This document shows positions 45,197 through 53,938 of a stretch of 64,000 nucleotides of DNA, one piece after another; position 1 is the first letter of the stretch; every line of letters starts with the position of its first letter. A program made the position numbers and the translations under genes. The DNA lies in the NCBI RefSeq assembly GCF_006715785.1, contig NZ_VFNX01000001.1, positions 124,001-188,000 of the forward strand. The letters are read 5' to 3'. The stretch comes from Streptomyces puniciscabiei. Its GTDB lineage: Bacteria; Actinomycetota; Actinomycetes; Streptomycetales; Streptomycetaceae. A model generated the notes under the pieces. The model was not told where the DNA came from and ran no database searches. It saw nothing but the letters and a program-made list of their open reading frames with translations.

Positions 45197-45749
45197 GATC
45201 CCTCCTGTTCATTCCGTACCGGAGCACGGCTACCGCCAGCGCCACGACGACCACCGCGCACTCCGCCGCGGCCATCGCCGGGAACACCGCCACGGCCCAC
45301 CGCACCAGCCGCGTGGCCAGCGGACCGTGCGACGTCAGCACCGTCCCCGCCGTGACAACGGCCACAGCCAGGGCCGGCAGCGGTGCCACGAATCCCAGAG
45401 CGCGGCGACGAACCGCCGCCAGGGCCGCGAGCAGGGCTCCCGCCGCCGCTCCCACCACCACACCCCAGCCGGGCTCCCGGCCGACCAGGGCGTCCACCCC
45501 GTCTCCCAGAAGCAACGGTCCCAGCAGCATCGCTGCGATGCCCCCTGCCCGGGGCCGGCGCACAGGAGACGCGCCGCCCTCGCCCCGCTGCGAGCGTGGC
45601 GCACGGGGTGTGCCTTCGGACGGCGTCCGCTCTCCGGCCCGGCCCTGAGGGACCACCCGACTGTGCGTCACGGAGCTGTGCTGCCCCTGCGCGCCGATGG
45701 CACTGTTGACGCGTTCCCGTTGATGGCGCATGCGCTCGCTCTCGCTCAT
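45189..45749 (-). CDS. Membrane protein, DUF6542-like, coupled to LCP gene
   Basis: 186 residues from ATG 45749; an upstream in-frame start at 45842 would overlap the operator, so the later one is preferred. A charged N-terminal third (SPVRRPRAGG) is followed by about four transmembrane helices (IAAMLLGPLLLGDGVDALVG; GWGVVVGAAAGALLAALAAV; FVAPLPALAVAVVTAGTVL; ECAVVVVALAVAVLRYGMNR). Such DUF6542-type proteins commonly sit next to LCP genes in Streptomyces. An 8-bp overlap with the LCP gene suggests they work together. Confidence 0.75.
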   Translation of the reverse strand: MSESERMRHQRERVNSAIGAQGQHSSVTHSRVVPQGRAGERTPSEGTPRAPRSQRGEGGASPVRRPRAGGIAAMLLGPLLLGDGVDALVGREPGWGVVVGAAAGALLAALAAVRRRALGFVAPLPALAVAVVTAGTVLTSHGPLATRLVRWAVAVFPAMAAAECAVVVVALAVAVLRYGMNRRDRA

Positions 45750-45826
45750 CTCGACGCGGGCAACACGGCTGAATCCGGAGTGTTGCCCCGACTGCCACCA
45801 GTGAGACGAAAAAGGAGCTCTGATGG

Positions 45827-45850
45827 TTGCACAGTCGCGCAAGTAGGCAA
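45827..45850. promoter_or_regulatory. Palindromic operator candidate, site 6 (upstream of DUF6542-LCP operon)
   Basis: TTGC-ACAG-TCGCGCAA-GTAG-GCAA: one mismatch in the core, both half-sites perfect. It is about 80 bp upstream of the operon start at 45749. Confidence 0.62.
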
Positions 45851-46075
45851 GTATTCGAGCTGGGTGTCCTCGGGTTCACGCCCCTCCACCGTCTGGCCGG
45901 CGTGCGGCTATGGTCGCCGTTCCTCCCGCAGCGACCCCCAGGGTCCGGCACATGCGGGCACGACAGGCCCTGGCGCCCATACCGAGCCGGTCGGCGATCC
46001 CGCGATCACGGATGTAGGCCACGCGATGATGGATCAGTGCCGCTCGAGGCGTGCTGTGATCCCTTCTGTCCGGGG

Positions 46076-46395
46076 TTACTGCAGGGCCCCGACGGCGCGC
46101 GAGATGATCAGCGCCAGGGTCAGCAGCGAGATCGTGGACTGTACGGACATCAGCAGCTTCGCCCAGCGGGACAGCGGCATGGTGTCGGTGGGGCTGAAGG
46201 CCGTGGCGTTGGTGAGGGCCACATACAGGTAGGTAGTCCATGTACCCCGGCTCCCAGTCGTCGGGCGCGATGCCCTCCTGCTGCATCCGGGGAAAGAGGA
46301 AGTCCGGGCGCGGGTGCGTGCCCAGGGCATGGGCTACCGGGCCGCCCCGGCCTCCTGGTTGGCGGAGCCGTTCCTCGACAGCTCCACTCCACAAC
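46076..46395 (-). pseudogene. Conserved actinobacterial membrane protein, C-terminal fragment with frameshift
   Basis: Minus strand: HPRPDFLFPRMQQEGIAPDD then WEPGYMDY, then a frame change into LYVALTNATAFSPTDTMPLS and the final helix VQSTISLLTLALIISRAVGAL, stop at 46076. This is the C-terminal part of an ion-channel-like/DUF1345-like membrane protein. The shift is caused by a duplicated CTAC (GACTAC-CTAC-CTGTATG) near 46236. The N-terminal transmembrane part is missing upstream of 46395. Exact family name is uncertain. Confidence 0.65.
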
Positions 46396-46469
46396 CGGAG
46401 GCCTTCACCCGTCACCCGATTCAGACGATGTCAGAGCACAAACTCGACCAGCATGCCTGGGCAGTACAG

Positions 46470-47375
46470 CTAACCCAGCTCCACCGCCAGCACCCCGGCC
46501 TGCCGGGAATCGGGTGTGCTGTGCGTCCAGCCTCGGTCCGAGGCGGCGCTGCTCCAGCGCCGGCCGTCGAATGTCACGGATGTGGCGTGCAGTGCGGTGG
46601 CGTGGCAGAGCAGCCACAGGGCGAGGGACCAGCCTGTGGAAGCCTGCTCGGTCGCAATCGGGAAGCTGACGCTGTCGCCGCCGGTCGCGGGCCCGGCGAC
46701 CGGCGCGTCGCCGAACTCCCGCCGCACGGCTGCCGCGACACCGCTGCCGTCACCGGCCTCGCTCACGGCGCCCGCCGCGCTGCTCGCTGTATCGGAGGGA
46801 GCCGGGTCGGCCCCACTCACCGTGCAGTTCAGCGCCGGCCCCTCCCGCCCCGTCAGCACGTCGGCCAGCGTCGCCGCCATGGCCTCATGTGATGCGTAGG
46901 CCTCCGGGTAGCCGCTGTGCTGGACTCGCTGCGCGGCGACGGTGACCGGAAGGCCGAGGTAGTCGGGCACCTTGACCAGCGCGTCGAAGAACTTGCCCGA
47001 CGCGTAGACGGGGTCGCGGATCTGGGCGGGACTGCCCCAGCCCTGGGACGGGCGCTGCTGGAACAGGCCGAGGGAGTCGCGGTCCCCGTACGTCAAGTTG
47101 TGGAGTTTGGACTCCTGGATCGCGGTCGCCAGGGCGATGGTGACAGCGCGTTCCGGCAGGCCGTGCGCGTGGGCCACGGCCGCGATGGTCGCGGCGTGGG
47201 ACGCCTGGTCCAGATCGAGTGTGACCGTCGTACCGTCCGTGCCCTGCGCCGTGCACTCGTCGGGAGTCGCCGAGCGGATGAACCGGACGGCGAGATAGCT
47301 CACGAGCGCCAGAACCACGCTCACCCCGATCAGCACCGCCCACGCCTTGCGGCGCCCCGTCCTGCGTGCCGCCAC
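46470..47375 (-). CDS. Membrane-anchored lysozyme-like lytic transglycosylase
   Basis: 301 residues. One N-terminal membrane helix (AWAVLIGVSVVLALVSYLAV), then a lysozyme-fold domain: HAHGLPERAVTIALATAIQESKL (catalytic Glu in AIQES), NLTYGDRDSLGLFQQRPSQGWG, FFDALVKVPDYLGLPVTVAAQ, VQHSGYPEAYASHE. The C-terminal part is a small domain with VSFPIATEQASTGWSLALWL. Streptomyces genomes often label such proteins heavy-metal transporter, but the visible fold is a peptidoglycan hydrolase. GTG 47375 has GGAGGG 5-6 bases upstream. Divergent from the SEDS gene across an operator-like palindrome. Confidence 0.82.
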   Translation of the reverse strand: MAARRTGRRKAWAVLIGVSVVLALVSYLAVRFIRSATPDECTAQGTDGTTVTLDLDQASHAATIAAVAHAHGLPERAVTIALATAIQESKLHNLTYGDRDSLGLFQQRPSQGWGSPAQIRDPVYASGKFFDALVKVPDYLGLPVTVAAQRVQHSGYPEAYASHEAMAATLADVLTGREGPALNCTVSGADPAPSDTASSAAGAVSEAGDGSGVAAAVRREFGDAPVAGPATGGDSVSFPIATEQASTGWSLALWLLCHATALHATSVTFDGRRWSSAASDRGWTHSTPDSRQAGVLAVELG

Positions 47376-47413
47376 GCCGACCCTCCTCTTACCTGGCCTC
47401 GACTACAGTTCAG

Positions 47414-47437
47414 TTGCGTTGTTGCGCAACCATATAA
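47414..47437. promoter_or_regulatory. Palindromic operator candidate, site 7 (divergent promoter)
   Basis: TTGC-GTTG-TTGCGCAA-CCAT then ATAA: left half and core perfect, right half-site poor. It sits 39 bp from the transglycosylase start and 61 bp from the SEDS start, so one site could control both envelope genes. Confidence 0.62.
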
Positions 47438-47497
47438 CCCTGTTGACCGAGTCCTGGAGCGGGAGTCGAGGGGGTGGACCCGATCGAGGGGGAAAGC

Positions 47498-48925
47498 ATG
47501 ACTGGTCGGCGTGGACCGGCGAAACTGGCCGTGCGGCCGGGCCGGTCAGGACGCATGAGTGACCGGAACCTGGAGCTTCTCCTGCTCCTCGGCGCCATCC
47601 TCATCTGCTGCTACGGCTATGCGGAGACGGCCCTCGTCGTCAGCGGGAAGCTGCCGCCGAGTATGGCACTGACATGCCTGACGGCGGCCGTGATGCCCGT
47701 GGTGTGCCATGTCACCGTACGCCGGTTCGCGCCGCACGCCGATCCGCTGATCCTGCCCCTGGCCACCCTGCTCAGCGGTCTGGGTCTCGTCCTGATCCAC
47801 CGCCTCGACCTCGCCTACGCGTCGCACTACCACCACTCGACGGCCGCGGCATCGGGTCAGCTGATGTGGTGCGGCATCGCGGTGGCGGTGTTCGCCGCGG
47901 CGGTCGCGCTGCTGATGGACCACCGCAGGCTTCAGCGCTACCCGTACGTCACCATCGCCATGGGGCTGGTCCTGCTGATGGCACCGGCGTTCTATCCCGG
48001 CGACGTCTACGGCGCCAAGCGGTGGATCTTCATCGGCCCGCTGTCCTTCCAGCCCGGAGAGTTCGTGAAGATCGTCATCGTGGTCTTCTTCGCGGGATAC
48101 CTGACGCTGCGCAGGGACGCCCTCGCGCTCGCCGGACGGCGGCTCATGGGCATGTATCTCCCGCGCGGGCGGCAGTTCGGCCCCGTCGCGGCCGTGTGGA
48201 TCCTCAGCCTGCTCGTCCTGGTCTTCGAACGGGACCTCGGCACCTCGCTGATCTTCTTCGGCATCTTCGTGATCATGCTGTACGTCGCCACCGAGCGCAC
48301 CAGCTGGGTCGTGTTCGGCGTCGCCATGTTCGCCGTCGGCGCCTTCGTCGTCGGTTCCTTCGAACCGCACGTCCACGGCCGCGTCGTGGCCTGGCTGCAC
48401 CCGATGGACATCTTCCTCCCGCCCGACAAGCGCCCGCCGGGGCTCATCTCGGACCAGGCCGCCCAGGCCCTGTTCAGCTTCGGCTCCGGCGGCATCCTCG
48501 GCTCCGGCCTCGGCGAGGGCCATCCCGAGCTCATCGGCTTCGCCGGACGCAGCGACTTCATCCTGACCACGGTCGGCGAGGAACTCGGCCTGACCGGCGT
48601 CACGATCGTCATCCTGCTCTACGCCCTGCTCGCCGAACGGGGCCTGCGTACGGCCCTCACCGTCACCGACCCGTTCGGCAAACTGCTCGCCGGCGGCCTG
48701 GCCTCGGCGCTCGTCCTCCAGGTCTTCGTCGTCGTGGGTGGCGTCACCGGACTCATCCCACTCACCGGCAAGGCATTGCCCTTCCTCGCCCAGGGCGGCT
48801 CGTCCATGGTGGCCAACTGGCTGCTGGTCGCCGTCCTGATCAAGATCAGCGACACCGCCCGCCGCCCACCACCAATACCGGCAGCGGACGTCAGCGCCGC
48901 CGAGACCCAGTTCGTACGGCCGTGA
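47498..48925 (+). CDS. SEDS peptidoglycan polymerase, FtsW/RodA family, second copy
   Basis: 475 residues from ATG 47498 (GAGGGGG 5 bases upstream; the in-frame GTG 47474 lacks a site). About twelve transmembrane helices. Family motifs: GAKRWIFIGPLSFQPGEFVKI, the conserved FERDLGTSLIFFGIF, GRSDFILTTVGEELGLTGV, GKALPFLAQGGSSMVANW. Its length and the N-terminal extra helices resemble the FtsW-like proteins that Streptomyces encode beside PBPs, but no PBP gene is adjacent. Followed after 37 bp by tatB-like on the same strand. Confidence 0.92.
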   Translation: MTGRRGPAKLAVRPGRSGRMSDRNLELLLLLGAILICCYGYAETALVVSGKLPPSMALTCLTAAVMPVVCHVTVRRFAPHADPLILPLATLLSGLGLVLIHRLDLAYASHYHHSTAAASGQLMWCGIAVAVFAAAVALLMDHRRLQRYPYVTIAMGLVLLMAPAFYPGDVYGAKRWIFIGPLSFQPGEFVKIVIVVFFAGYLTLRRDALALAGRRLMGMYLPRGRQFGPVAAVWILSLLVLVFERDLGTSLIFFGIFVIMLYVATERTSWVVFGVAMFAVGAFVVGSFEPHVHGRVVAWLHPMDIFLPPDKRPPGLISDQAAQALFSFGSGGILGSGLGEGHPELIGFAGRSDFILTTVGEELGLTGVTIVILLYALLAERGLRTALTVTDPFGKLLAGGLASALVLQVFVVVGGVTGLIPLTGKALPFLAQGGSSMVANWLLVAVLIKISDTARRPPPIPAADVSAAETQFVRP

Positions 48926-48962
48926 GCCCGGCGTCCCCTTCGGCGACAGAGCGGAGGCACCG

Positions 48963-49415
48963 ATGTTGTTCGACCTGAGCCCCCTGGACCTGCTCGTCCT
49001 GGCAATCATGATCATCCTGCTCTTCGGCCCCGACAAGCTGCCCGAGGTCGTCCAGAAGGTGACCGGGTTCCTGCGAAAGGTCCGCGAGTTCTCCGAGGCC
49101 GCCAAGGAAGACGTCCGCTCGGAACTGGGTCCGCAGTTCAAGGACCTCGAGCTGGAGGACCTGCATCCGAAGACGTTCGTGCGCAAACACCTCCTCGGCG
49201 GCGAGGGCGACGGCCTCGGGATCGAGGAGATCCGCTCCGCCCTGGATCCGAGGGCGGAGCTGGCGGAACTGACCGACGCGGTGAACGGCGAGCCGGGCGA
49301 ATCGACCGAGCGGGCCGCGCGAACCGACCCGACCGGGCGGGCCGGGGGTGCGGCGAGAGGAGCGGCGTCGCCGGAGCCGCCCACCGTGCATGCCTACGAT
49401 CCCGACGCCACCTGA
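48963..49415 (+). CDS. tatB: Sec-independent protein translocase TatB
   Basis: 150 residues. An N-terminal membrane helix (LDLLVLAIMIILLFGPDKLPE) with the FGP hinge, then an amphipathic helix (VVQKVTGFLRKVREFSEAAK) and the long helical, then disordered, C-terminus (DLELEDLHPKTFVRKHLLG) typical of TatB rather than TatA, which would be about 90 residues. TatB is the twin-arginine receptor subunit with TatC. GGAGG 5 bases before ATG 48963. It lies 37 bp after the SEDS gene. A paralogue of the housekeeping TatB is implied; no tatA or tatC is nearby. Confidence 0.85.
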   Translation: MLFDLSPLDLLVLAIMIILLFGPDKLPEVVQKVTGFLRKVREFSEAAKEDVRSELGPQFKDLELEDLHPKTFVRKHLLGGEGDGLGIEEIRSALDPRAELAELTDAVNGEPGESTERAARTDPTGRAGGAARGAASPEPPTVHAYDPDAT

Positions 49416-49731
49416 GCCACGACGAGTGGTCAGGTGGACGGGGCTGAACCGAGCGATCAGGGACACCGCGGAGGCCCGGCCCGTCACCTGCGGGATACGG
49501 CGGACGACCGGCCCGTCACCCGAGGGACACGGCTGTGGGCCGCCCCCATGACCCGAAGGCGAACGGGCCGCCCCTCGACGGTGGACGGAGGCGCACCGGC
49601 CCCTTAGGCCCGAGGAGGAAAGCGTGCCCCCTCACCCCGCGTGGCAGCCGCTGCCACACCGGCTGGGGTGGACGCCCCTCACCCTGGCGTGAACCAGCCG
49701 GTCCCCGGCTCAGCCTGAGCGGACAACACCT
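49416..49731. other. Convergent intergenic region
   Basis: No gene. GC-rich, with a perfect hairpin at 49641-49657 (listed) that may terminate transcription from either side. Confidence 0.5.
49641..49657. terminator. Hairpin between convergent tatB and uppP
   Basis: GTGGCAG-CCG-CTGCCAC, a perfect 7-bp stem with a 3-base loop, located between the ends of tatB (+) and uppP (-). Confidence 0.5.
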
Positions 49732-50652
49732 TTACGCCAACGTGAAGTACGCGAGGCTGCCCAGGCCCGCCACCGAGCAGTAGATGGCGAACGGGATGAG
49801 AGTGCGGTTCTCGAAGTAGCGGACGAGGTAGCGGGTGGCGAGGTAGGCCGCCACGAAGGCGGCGACGCTGCCCGCCAGCAACGGACCGCGCAGGCCGTCG
49901 CCCTGGGCGCCGAGCAGCGGGGGCAGCTTGAGCAGTGCGGCTCCGCCGATCACCGGCGTGGCGAGCAGGAAGGCGAAGCGGGCGGAGTCCTCGTGGCCCA
50001 GGCCCTTGAAGATCCCCGCGCTGATCGTGGATCCGGATCGGCTGATGCCAGGCAAGAGGGCGAGGATCTGGGCCGCACCGATCGTCACGGCCTGCCGGAT
50101 CGTCATCCGGGTTATCCGCAGGTCCGACTGCTCCTCCGCCGACAGATGCTCCTCCCCGGGGGCGGTCACGGCCCCGGCCCGCCTGCGGCCGCTGCCGCCG
50201 CGCCGCAGCTGCTCGGTGACGAAGAGCACGATGCCGTTGAGCGCCAGGAAGATCGCGGTCGGGACGGGCTTCCCGAGCGTCGTGCGGAACACCTTGTCGA
50301 GCGCGACGCCGGCGACCGCGACCGGAATGCACGCGCTGACGATCAGCCAGGCGAGCCGCTGGTCCACGGTCTCGATCCGGCGCTGGGTGACCGACGTCGC
50401 AAGGCCCCGGATCACCCGGACCCAGTCCCGCCAGAAGTAGACGACGAGCGCGAGCGCGGTGGCCAGGTGGAGGCCGACCAGCTCGTTGAGATAGAGGGAG
50501 CCGTCGGCGGAGACGTCCAGGTCGTGTTTCCAGTGCCCGCCCAGCAGCGCCGGGATCAGGATGCTGTGCCCCAGGCTGGAGACGGGGAACAGCTCGGTGA
50601 CGCCTTGCAGCAGGCCGACGCCCACGGCTTCGGGGTAGGTCAGAACGGACAT
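49732..50652 (-). CDS. uppP: Undecaprenyl-diphosphate phosphatase
   Basis: 306 residues. Recycles the lipid carrier for peptidoglycan and wall-polymer synthesis by dephosphorylating undecaprenyl pyrophosphate (BacA type). Motifs: LLQGVTELFPVSSLGHSIL (the conserved Glu-rich motif 1) and PGISRSGSTISAG (motif 2), with about eight hydrophobic segments. The start at 50652 (MSVLTYPEAVG) gives the usual N-terminus; in-frame extension to 50808 would add non-family residues. Overexpression of such enzymes gives bacitracin resistance. Fits the envelope theme of the island (SEDS, LCP). Confidence 0.93.
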   Translation of the reverse strand: MSVLTYPEAVGVGLLQGVTELFPVSSLGHSILIPALLGGHWKHDLDVSADGSLYLNELVGLHLATALALVVYFWRDWVRVIRGLATSVTQRRIETVDQRLAWLIVSACIPVAVAGVALDKVFRTTLGKPVPTAIFLALNGIVLFVTEQLRRGGSGRRRAGAVTAPGEEHLSAEEQSDLRITRMTIRQAVTIGAAQILALLPGISRSGSTISAGIFKGLGHEDSARFAFLLATPVIGGAALLKLPPLLGAQGDGLRGPLLAGSVAAFVAAYLATRYLVRYFENRTLIPFAIYCSVAGLGSLAYFTLA

Positions 50653-50826
50653 GGGCCGGCCTTCGTCTCCAGGTGCGCGAGAGAACGGAACCGCGGACCC
50701 CGCGCGCGGCGGACGGCTCCGGTCGCGCAAGGTACTGCAGGCGGGCAAGAAACCGACAGGCCATCCGAAGTGTCCGGCAACCATTGCTCCCTCTTTGGAC
50801 GCCGACACCCGGACCGGCGCCAGGAA

Positions 50827-53511
50827 TTACCCGCCATCGCCCGAATTGCCCCCGCCGAGCAGGTTGCGTTCGTGGTGCTTGCGGGCCAGGACGAGTCCGG
50901 CGGCGTAGAGGGCGAGGACGATGGTGAGAAGCAGGTAATACTCAAGCGGGAGCGTGGGGAGGCCGAGCGGCGGGCCGAGAGGGGAGGGCGGCAGCACCAG
51001 GCCGATGACCGCGAGAGCGGCAGCGGCCCAGCCGACCGGGCCGGGCGGTCGGTCCTCGAAGAAGCGGCGGCCGGTGCGCAGCAGCAGCATCACCAGGCTC
51101 TGGGTGATCAGGTTCTCGGTGAACCAGCCGGAGTGGAAGACCGCCTCGTCCCCGGCTGGGCCCGCGCCGTGCAGGGAGAGGGCCAGGGCGGCGAAGGTGG
51201 CGAGGTCGGCCGCCGCGTTGAGGATGCCGAACCCGGTGATGAAGCGCAGCAGGGCGCTCGGATCCAGTGCGGCCGGGCGGCGCAGCAGGGCCGGGTGGGG
51301 GCGGTCGTAGGCGAAGGCGAGTTGCACGGTGTCGAAGCACAGGTTCTGCACCAGCACCTGCGCCGGGAGCATCGGCAGGAAGGGCAGCAGCAGGCCGGCT
51401 GCGAGCATCGCGATGACGTTGCCGACGTTGGAGGACAGGGTGACGCGCAGATACGTGGCGATGTTGCCGCTGCTGTGCCGGCCCGCGGAGATGGCGTGGC
51501 CGATGGCGGTGAGGTTCTTCTCGGCGAGCACCACGTCGGCGCTCTCGCGGGCCACGTCGGTGGCGTCGCGCGGGGCGATGCCGACGTCGGCCGCCCACAG
51601 CGCGGGCACGTCGTTGACCCCGTCCCCGAGGAAGCCGACCGTGTGCCCGCCGGTGCGCAGCGCGGCGCTGATCCGTGCCTTGTGCTCGGGGGTGCAGCGG
51701 GCGAAGAGCGTCGTACGGCGGGTCAGCTCGGCCAGTTCGGTGTCGGTCAGGCCGTTGGTGTGCTCGGCGGTGACGACGGCGTCCGTACCGAGCGGGACGC
51801 CCAGGTCGCGGCAGGCACGGGCCGCGGTGCCGGGGTGGTCGCCGGTAAGGATCTTGACGGTGACGCCGTGAGCGGCGAGCGCGGCGAGGGCGGCCGCCGC
51901 CGTGGGCGCGAGGGCGTCGCGCAGGGTGACGAAGCCGCGGAAATCCAGGCCGCGTTCGTCTGCCGGGGTGTAGTCGCGCAGCCGGGCCGGGCGTTCGGCG
52001 GTGGCGACCGCCAGCACCCGTAGACCGTCACGCGCGGCTCGGTCCGCCAGCTCCGCCAGGCTTTGCGCCTCCTCCGGCTCCAGGGCGCAACGCTCAAGGA
52101 CGGTCTCCACGGCGCCCTTGACGACGAGCGTGTGCGAGCCCAGCCGGCCGGGGGTGCGCACCACGGCCGTGGCCAGCCGGCGCACGGGATCGAAAGGGAG
52201 CGCCGCGACCCCGTCGTACGCCATGAGGTCGTCCTCGTCCGCCGCGTCCAGGACCGCCTCGTCCAGGGCGTCGGGCTCGGGCAGCTCGGCGAGCTGGAGG
52301 GTCCACCAGGCGTTGACGGCGGCCCAGCGCACCACCTCGGGATCGTCGGCACCGGCCGCGTCCAGGCCCCGCTCGACCACCGGCCGGTCCTGAGTGAGGG
52401 TGCCCGTCTTGTCCAGGCACAGCACGTCGACCGCGCCCAGGTCGTGCAGGGACGGGAGCCGTTTGACGATCACCCCGTGCGCGCGGGCCAGCAGCGATGC
52501 GCCGCGCGCCAGACAGGTGGTGACGACGACCGGCAGCATCTCCGGCGTCAGCCCCACCGCCACCGCCACGGCGAACGGCAGGGTCTCCAGCCCCCGGTCG
52601 CGCAGCGCGGCGTTGGTCATCAGCACCAGCGGCGGGGTGAGCAGCATGAACCGGATCAGGATCCACGAGATGCCGTGCACGGACCGGTCGAAGGCGCTCG
52701 GCTCGCGTCCGCCGGCCGCGCGGTCATGGGCGGCCGCGAACCCGGTGCGCTCGCCCGTCTCCAGCACGACCGCGGTGCCGCTGCCGGTGGCGACGCTGCT
52801 GCCCTGGAAGCACAGCTGCGGCTGCTCGAACACCGCGGCCGGGGCGGGCCCGGCGAAGTCCGCCGCGTGTTTCGCGACCGGGGCCGACTCCCCGGTCAGC
52901 GCCGACTGGTGGACGGTCAGGCCCCTCGCGCGCAGCAGCCGTACATCCGCCGGGACCAGGTCGCCCGGGCCGAGCTGGACGATGTCGCCGGGGACCAGGT
53001 CCTCCACCGGGATCTCCCGGGCGACGGGTGCCGCGTCCTCGTCGGCCCGGCGCAGTACGGTGGAAGTGGTGGCGACCAGCTCGCGCAGGTGGGCCACGGA
53101 CCGATCGGCCCGGCGCTCGCCCGAGGCCCGCAGTACCGTGCTGATCACGACCAGCACGAGAATCACACAGGCAGTGGCCCAGGCGAACACCACCGCGGAG
53201 ACCACGGCGAGGCACAGCAGTACCGCGGTGAAGGGGTCGCGCAGGCTGCGCAGCAGCAGGAGCGGCCAGGAGGCGTCCTTGCGGGCGGGCAGCGTGTTGA
53301 CCCCGAAGCGAGCCAGGCGCACCGCGGCCTCGTCCTCGGTCAGCCCGCGCGGCCCGGTGTCCAGCCGCCGCAGCACCTGCAGTGCCGTGCCCGCGTCGGG
53401 CGTTCCGGCGGCCGTCCGCGCAGCGGTGCTGCCCGGCGCGCGCGTGCCCGGTACGACCCCGGACACTGGCCCCGCGGCGTCCTCTCCCCAGGCTGGGGCA
53501 CTCCTAGGCAT
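50827..53511 (-). CDS. mgtA: Mg2+-importing P-type ATPase
   Basis: 894 residues, the expected length. Order: N-terminal cytoplasmic part with GLTEDEAAVRLARFGVNTL, transmembrane pair (SLRDPFTAVLLCLAVVSAVV), actuator domain (LTGESAPV), membrane segment VAVAVGLTPEMLPV, phosphorylation motif DKTGTLTQDRP, nucleotide-binding domain (KGAVETVLERC), the hinge GDGVNDVPALWAADVGI, and a C-terminal membrane bundle ending with PLEYYLLLTIVLALYAAGLVL. LTPEMLP is characteristic of MgtA/MgtB-type rather than Ca2+ or heavy-metal pumps. ATG 53511 overlaps the arsR stop by 8 bp, so the regulator and the pump are coupled. A pseudogene copy lies at 34904. Confidence 0.93.
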   Translation of the reverse strand: MPRSAPAWGEDAAGPVSGVVPGTRAPGSTAARTAAGTPDAGTALQVLRRLDTGPRGLTEDEAAVRLARFGVNTLPARKDASWPLLLLRSLRDPFTAVLLCLAVVSAVVFAWATACVILVLVVISTVLRASGERRADRSVAHLRELVATTSTVLRRADEDAAPVAREIPVEDLVPGDIVQLGPGDLVPADVRLLRARGLTVHQSALTGESAPVAKHAADFAGPAPAAVFEQPQLCFQGSSVATGSGTAVVLETGERTGFAAAHDRAAGGREPSAFDRSVHGISWILIRFMLLTPPLVLMTNAALRDRGLETLPFAVAVAVGLTPEMLPVVVTTCLARGASLLARAHGVIVKRLPSLHDLGAVDVLCLDKTGTLTQDRPVVERGLDAAGADDPEVVRWAAVNAWWTLQLAELPEPDALDEAVLDAADEDDLMAYDGVAALPFDPVRRLATAVVRTPGRLGSHTLVVKGAVETVLERCALEPEEAQSLAELADRAARDGLRVLAVATAERPARLRDYTPADERGLDFRGFVTLRDALAPTAAAALAALAAHGVTVKILTGDHPGTAARACRDLGVPLGTDAVVTAEHTNGLTDTELAELTRRTTLFARCTPEHKARISAALRTGGHTVGFLGDGVNDVPALWAADVGIAPRDATDVARESADVVLAEKNLTAIGHAISAGRHSSGNIATYLRVTLSSNVGNVIAMLAAGLLLPFLPMLPAQVLVQNLCFDTVQLAFAYDRPHPALLRRPAALDPSALLRFITGFGILNAAADLATFAALALSLHGAGPAGDEAVFHSGWFTENLITQSLVMLLLRTGRRFFEDRPPGPVGWAAAALAVIGLVLPPSPLGPPLGLPTLPLEYYLLLTIVLALYAAGLVLARKHHERNLLGGGNSGDGG

Positions 53512-53938
53512 CGGTCCTCTGCAATCCGCCCGCGAGGGCGGCCGGTTCCGCGGCGCGCCGGGACAACTGGCCGACCAGCACGCGGACGACCGTGACGACA
53601 TCGGGGTCGTCGACGTAGTAGATCTGCCGCCGGCCCTCCCGGCGGGAGCGGACGAGACCCGCGAGTCTGAGCTTGGACAGGTGCTGGCTGACGGCGGGCA
53701 GCGCCCCGCCGATCCGGTCCGCGAGCGCGCTCACGTCGCTCTCGCCCTGGGCCAGCGCCCACATGATGTGCAGCCTCGGCGCCGCGGCCAGCAGCCCGAA
53801 AGTGGCGGCCGCCTCCGCGAGCACTTCGGCGGACGGATCCTCGAAGCCGCCGGCGATCTGCGCCACAGTTCCCTCCCCTTTTCGCCACCGGTCCACCAGG
53901 GTCGTCCGCATGCGCGCGGCCACCAGTCTAGGCGTCAC
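53504..53938 (-). CDS. ArsR/SmtB-family transcriptional regulator
   Basis: 144 residues from GTG 53938 (GAGAGG 8 bases upstream). Winged helix: LAAAPRLHIMWALAQGESDVSALADRI, recognition helix ALPAVSQHLSKLRLAGLV and wing SRREGRRQIYYVDD. It is the paralogue of the ArsR at 35957-36361 (near-identical helix and wing) and is translationally coupled to mgtA. It probably represses its own arsR-mgtA operon in response to a metal; the specific ion cannot be read from the sequence. Not shown to bind the TTGC palindrome: none lies in its own promoter. Confidence 0.9.
   Translation of the reverse strand: MTPRLVAARMRTTLVDRWRKGEGTVAQIAGGFEDPSAEVLAEAAATFGLLAAAPRLHIMWALAQGESDVSALADRIGGALPAVSQHLSKLRLAGLVRSRREGRRQIYYVDDPDVVTVVRVLVGQLSRRAAEPAALAGGLQRTDA

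Noticed and set aside
46470..47375. The label heavy-metal transporter often used for relatives of this gene
   Set aside because: The sequence has one membrane anchor and a lysozyme-like catalytic domain (AIQES, GLFQQRPSQGWG), not a transporter.
50715..50742. A possible further copy of the TTGC palindrome upstream of uppP
   Set aside because: Only a TCGCGCAA core is present; both outer half-sites are wrong, so it is not counted as a site.
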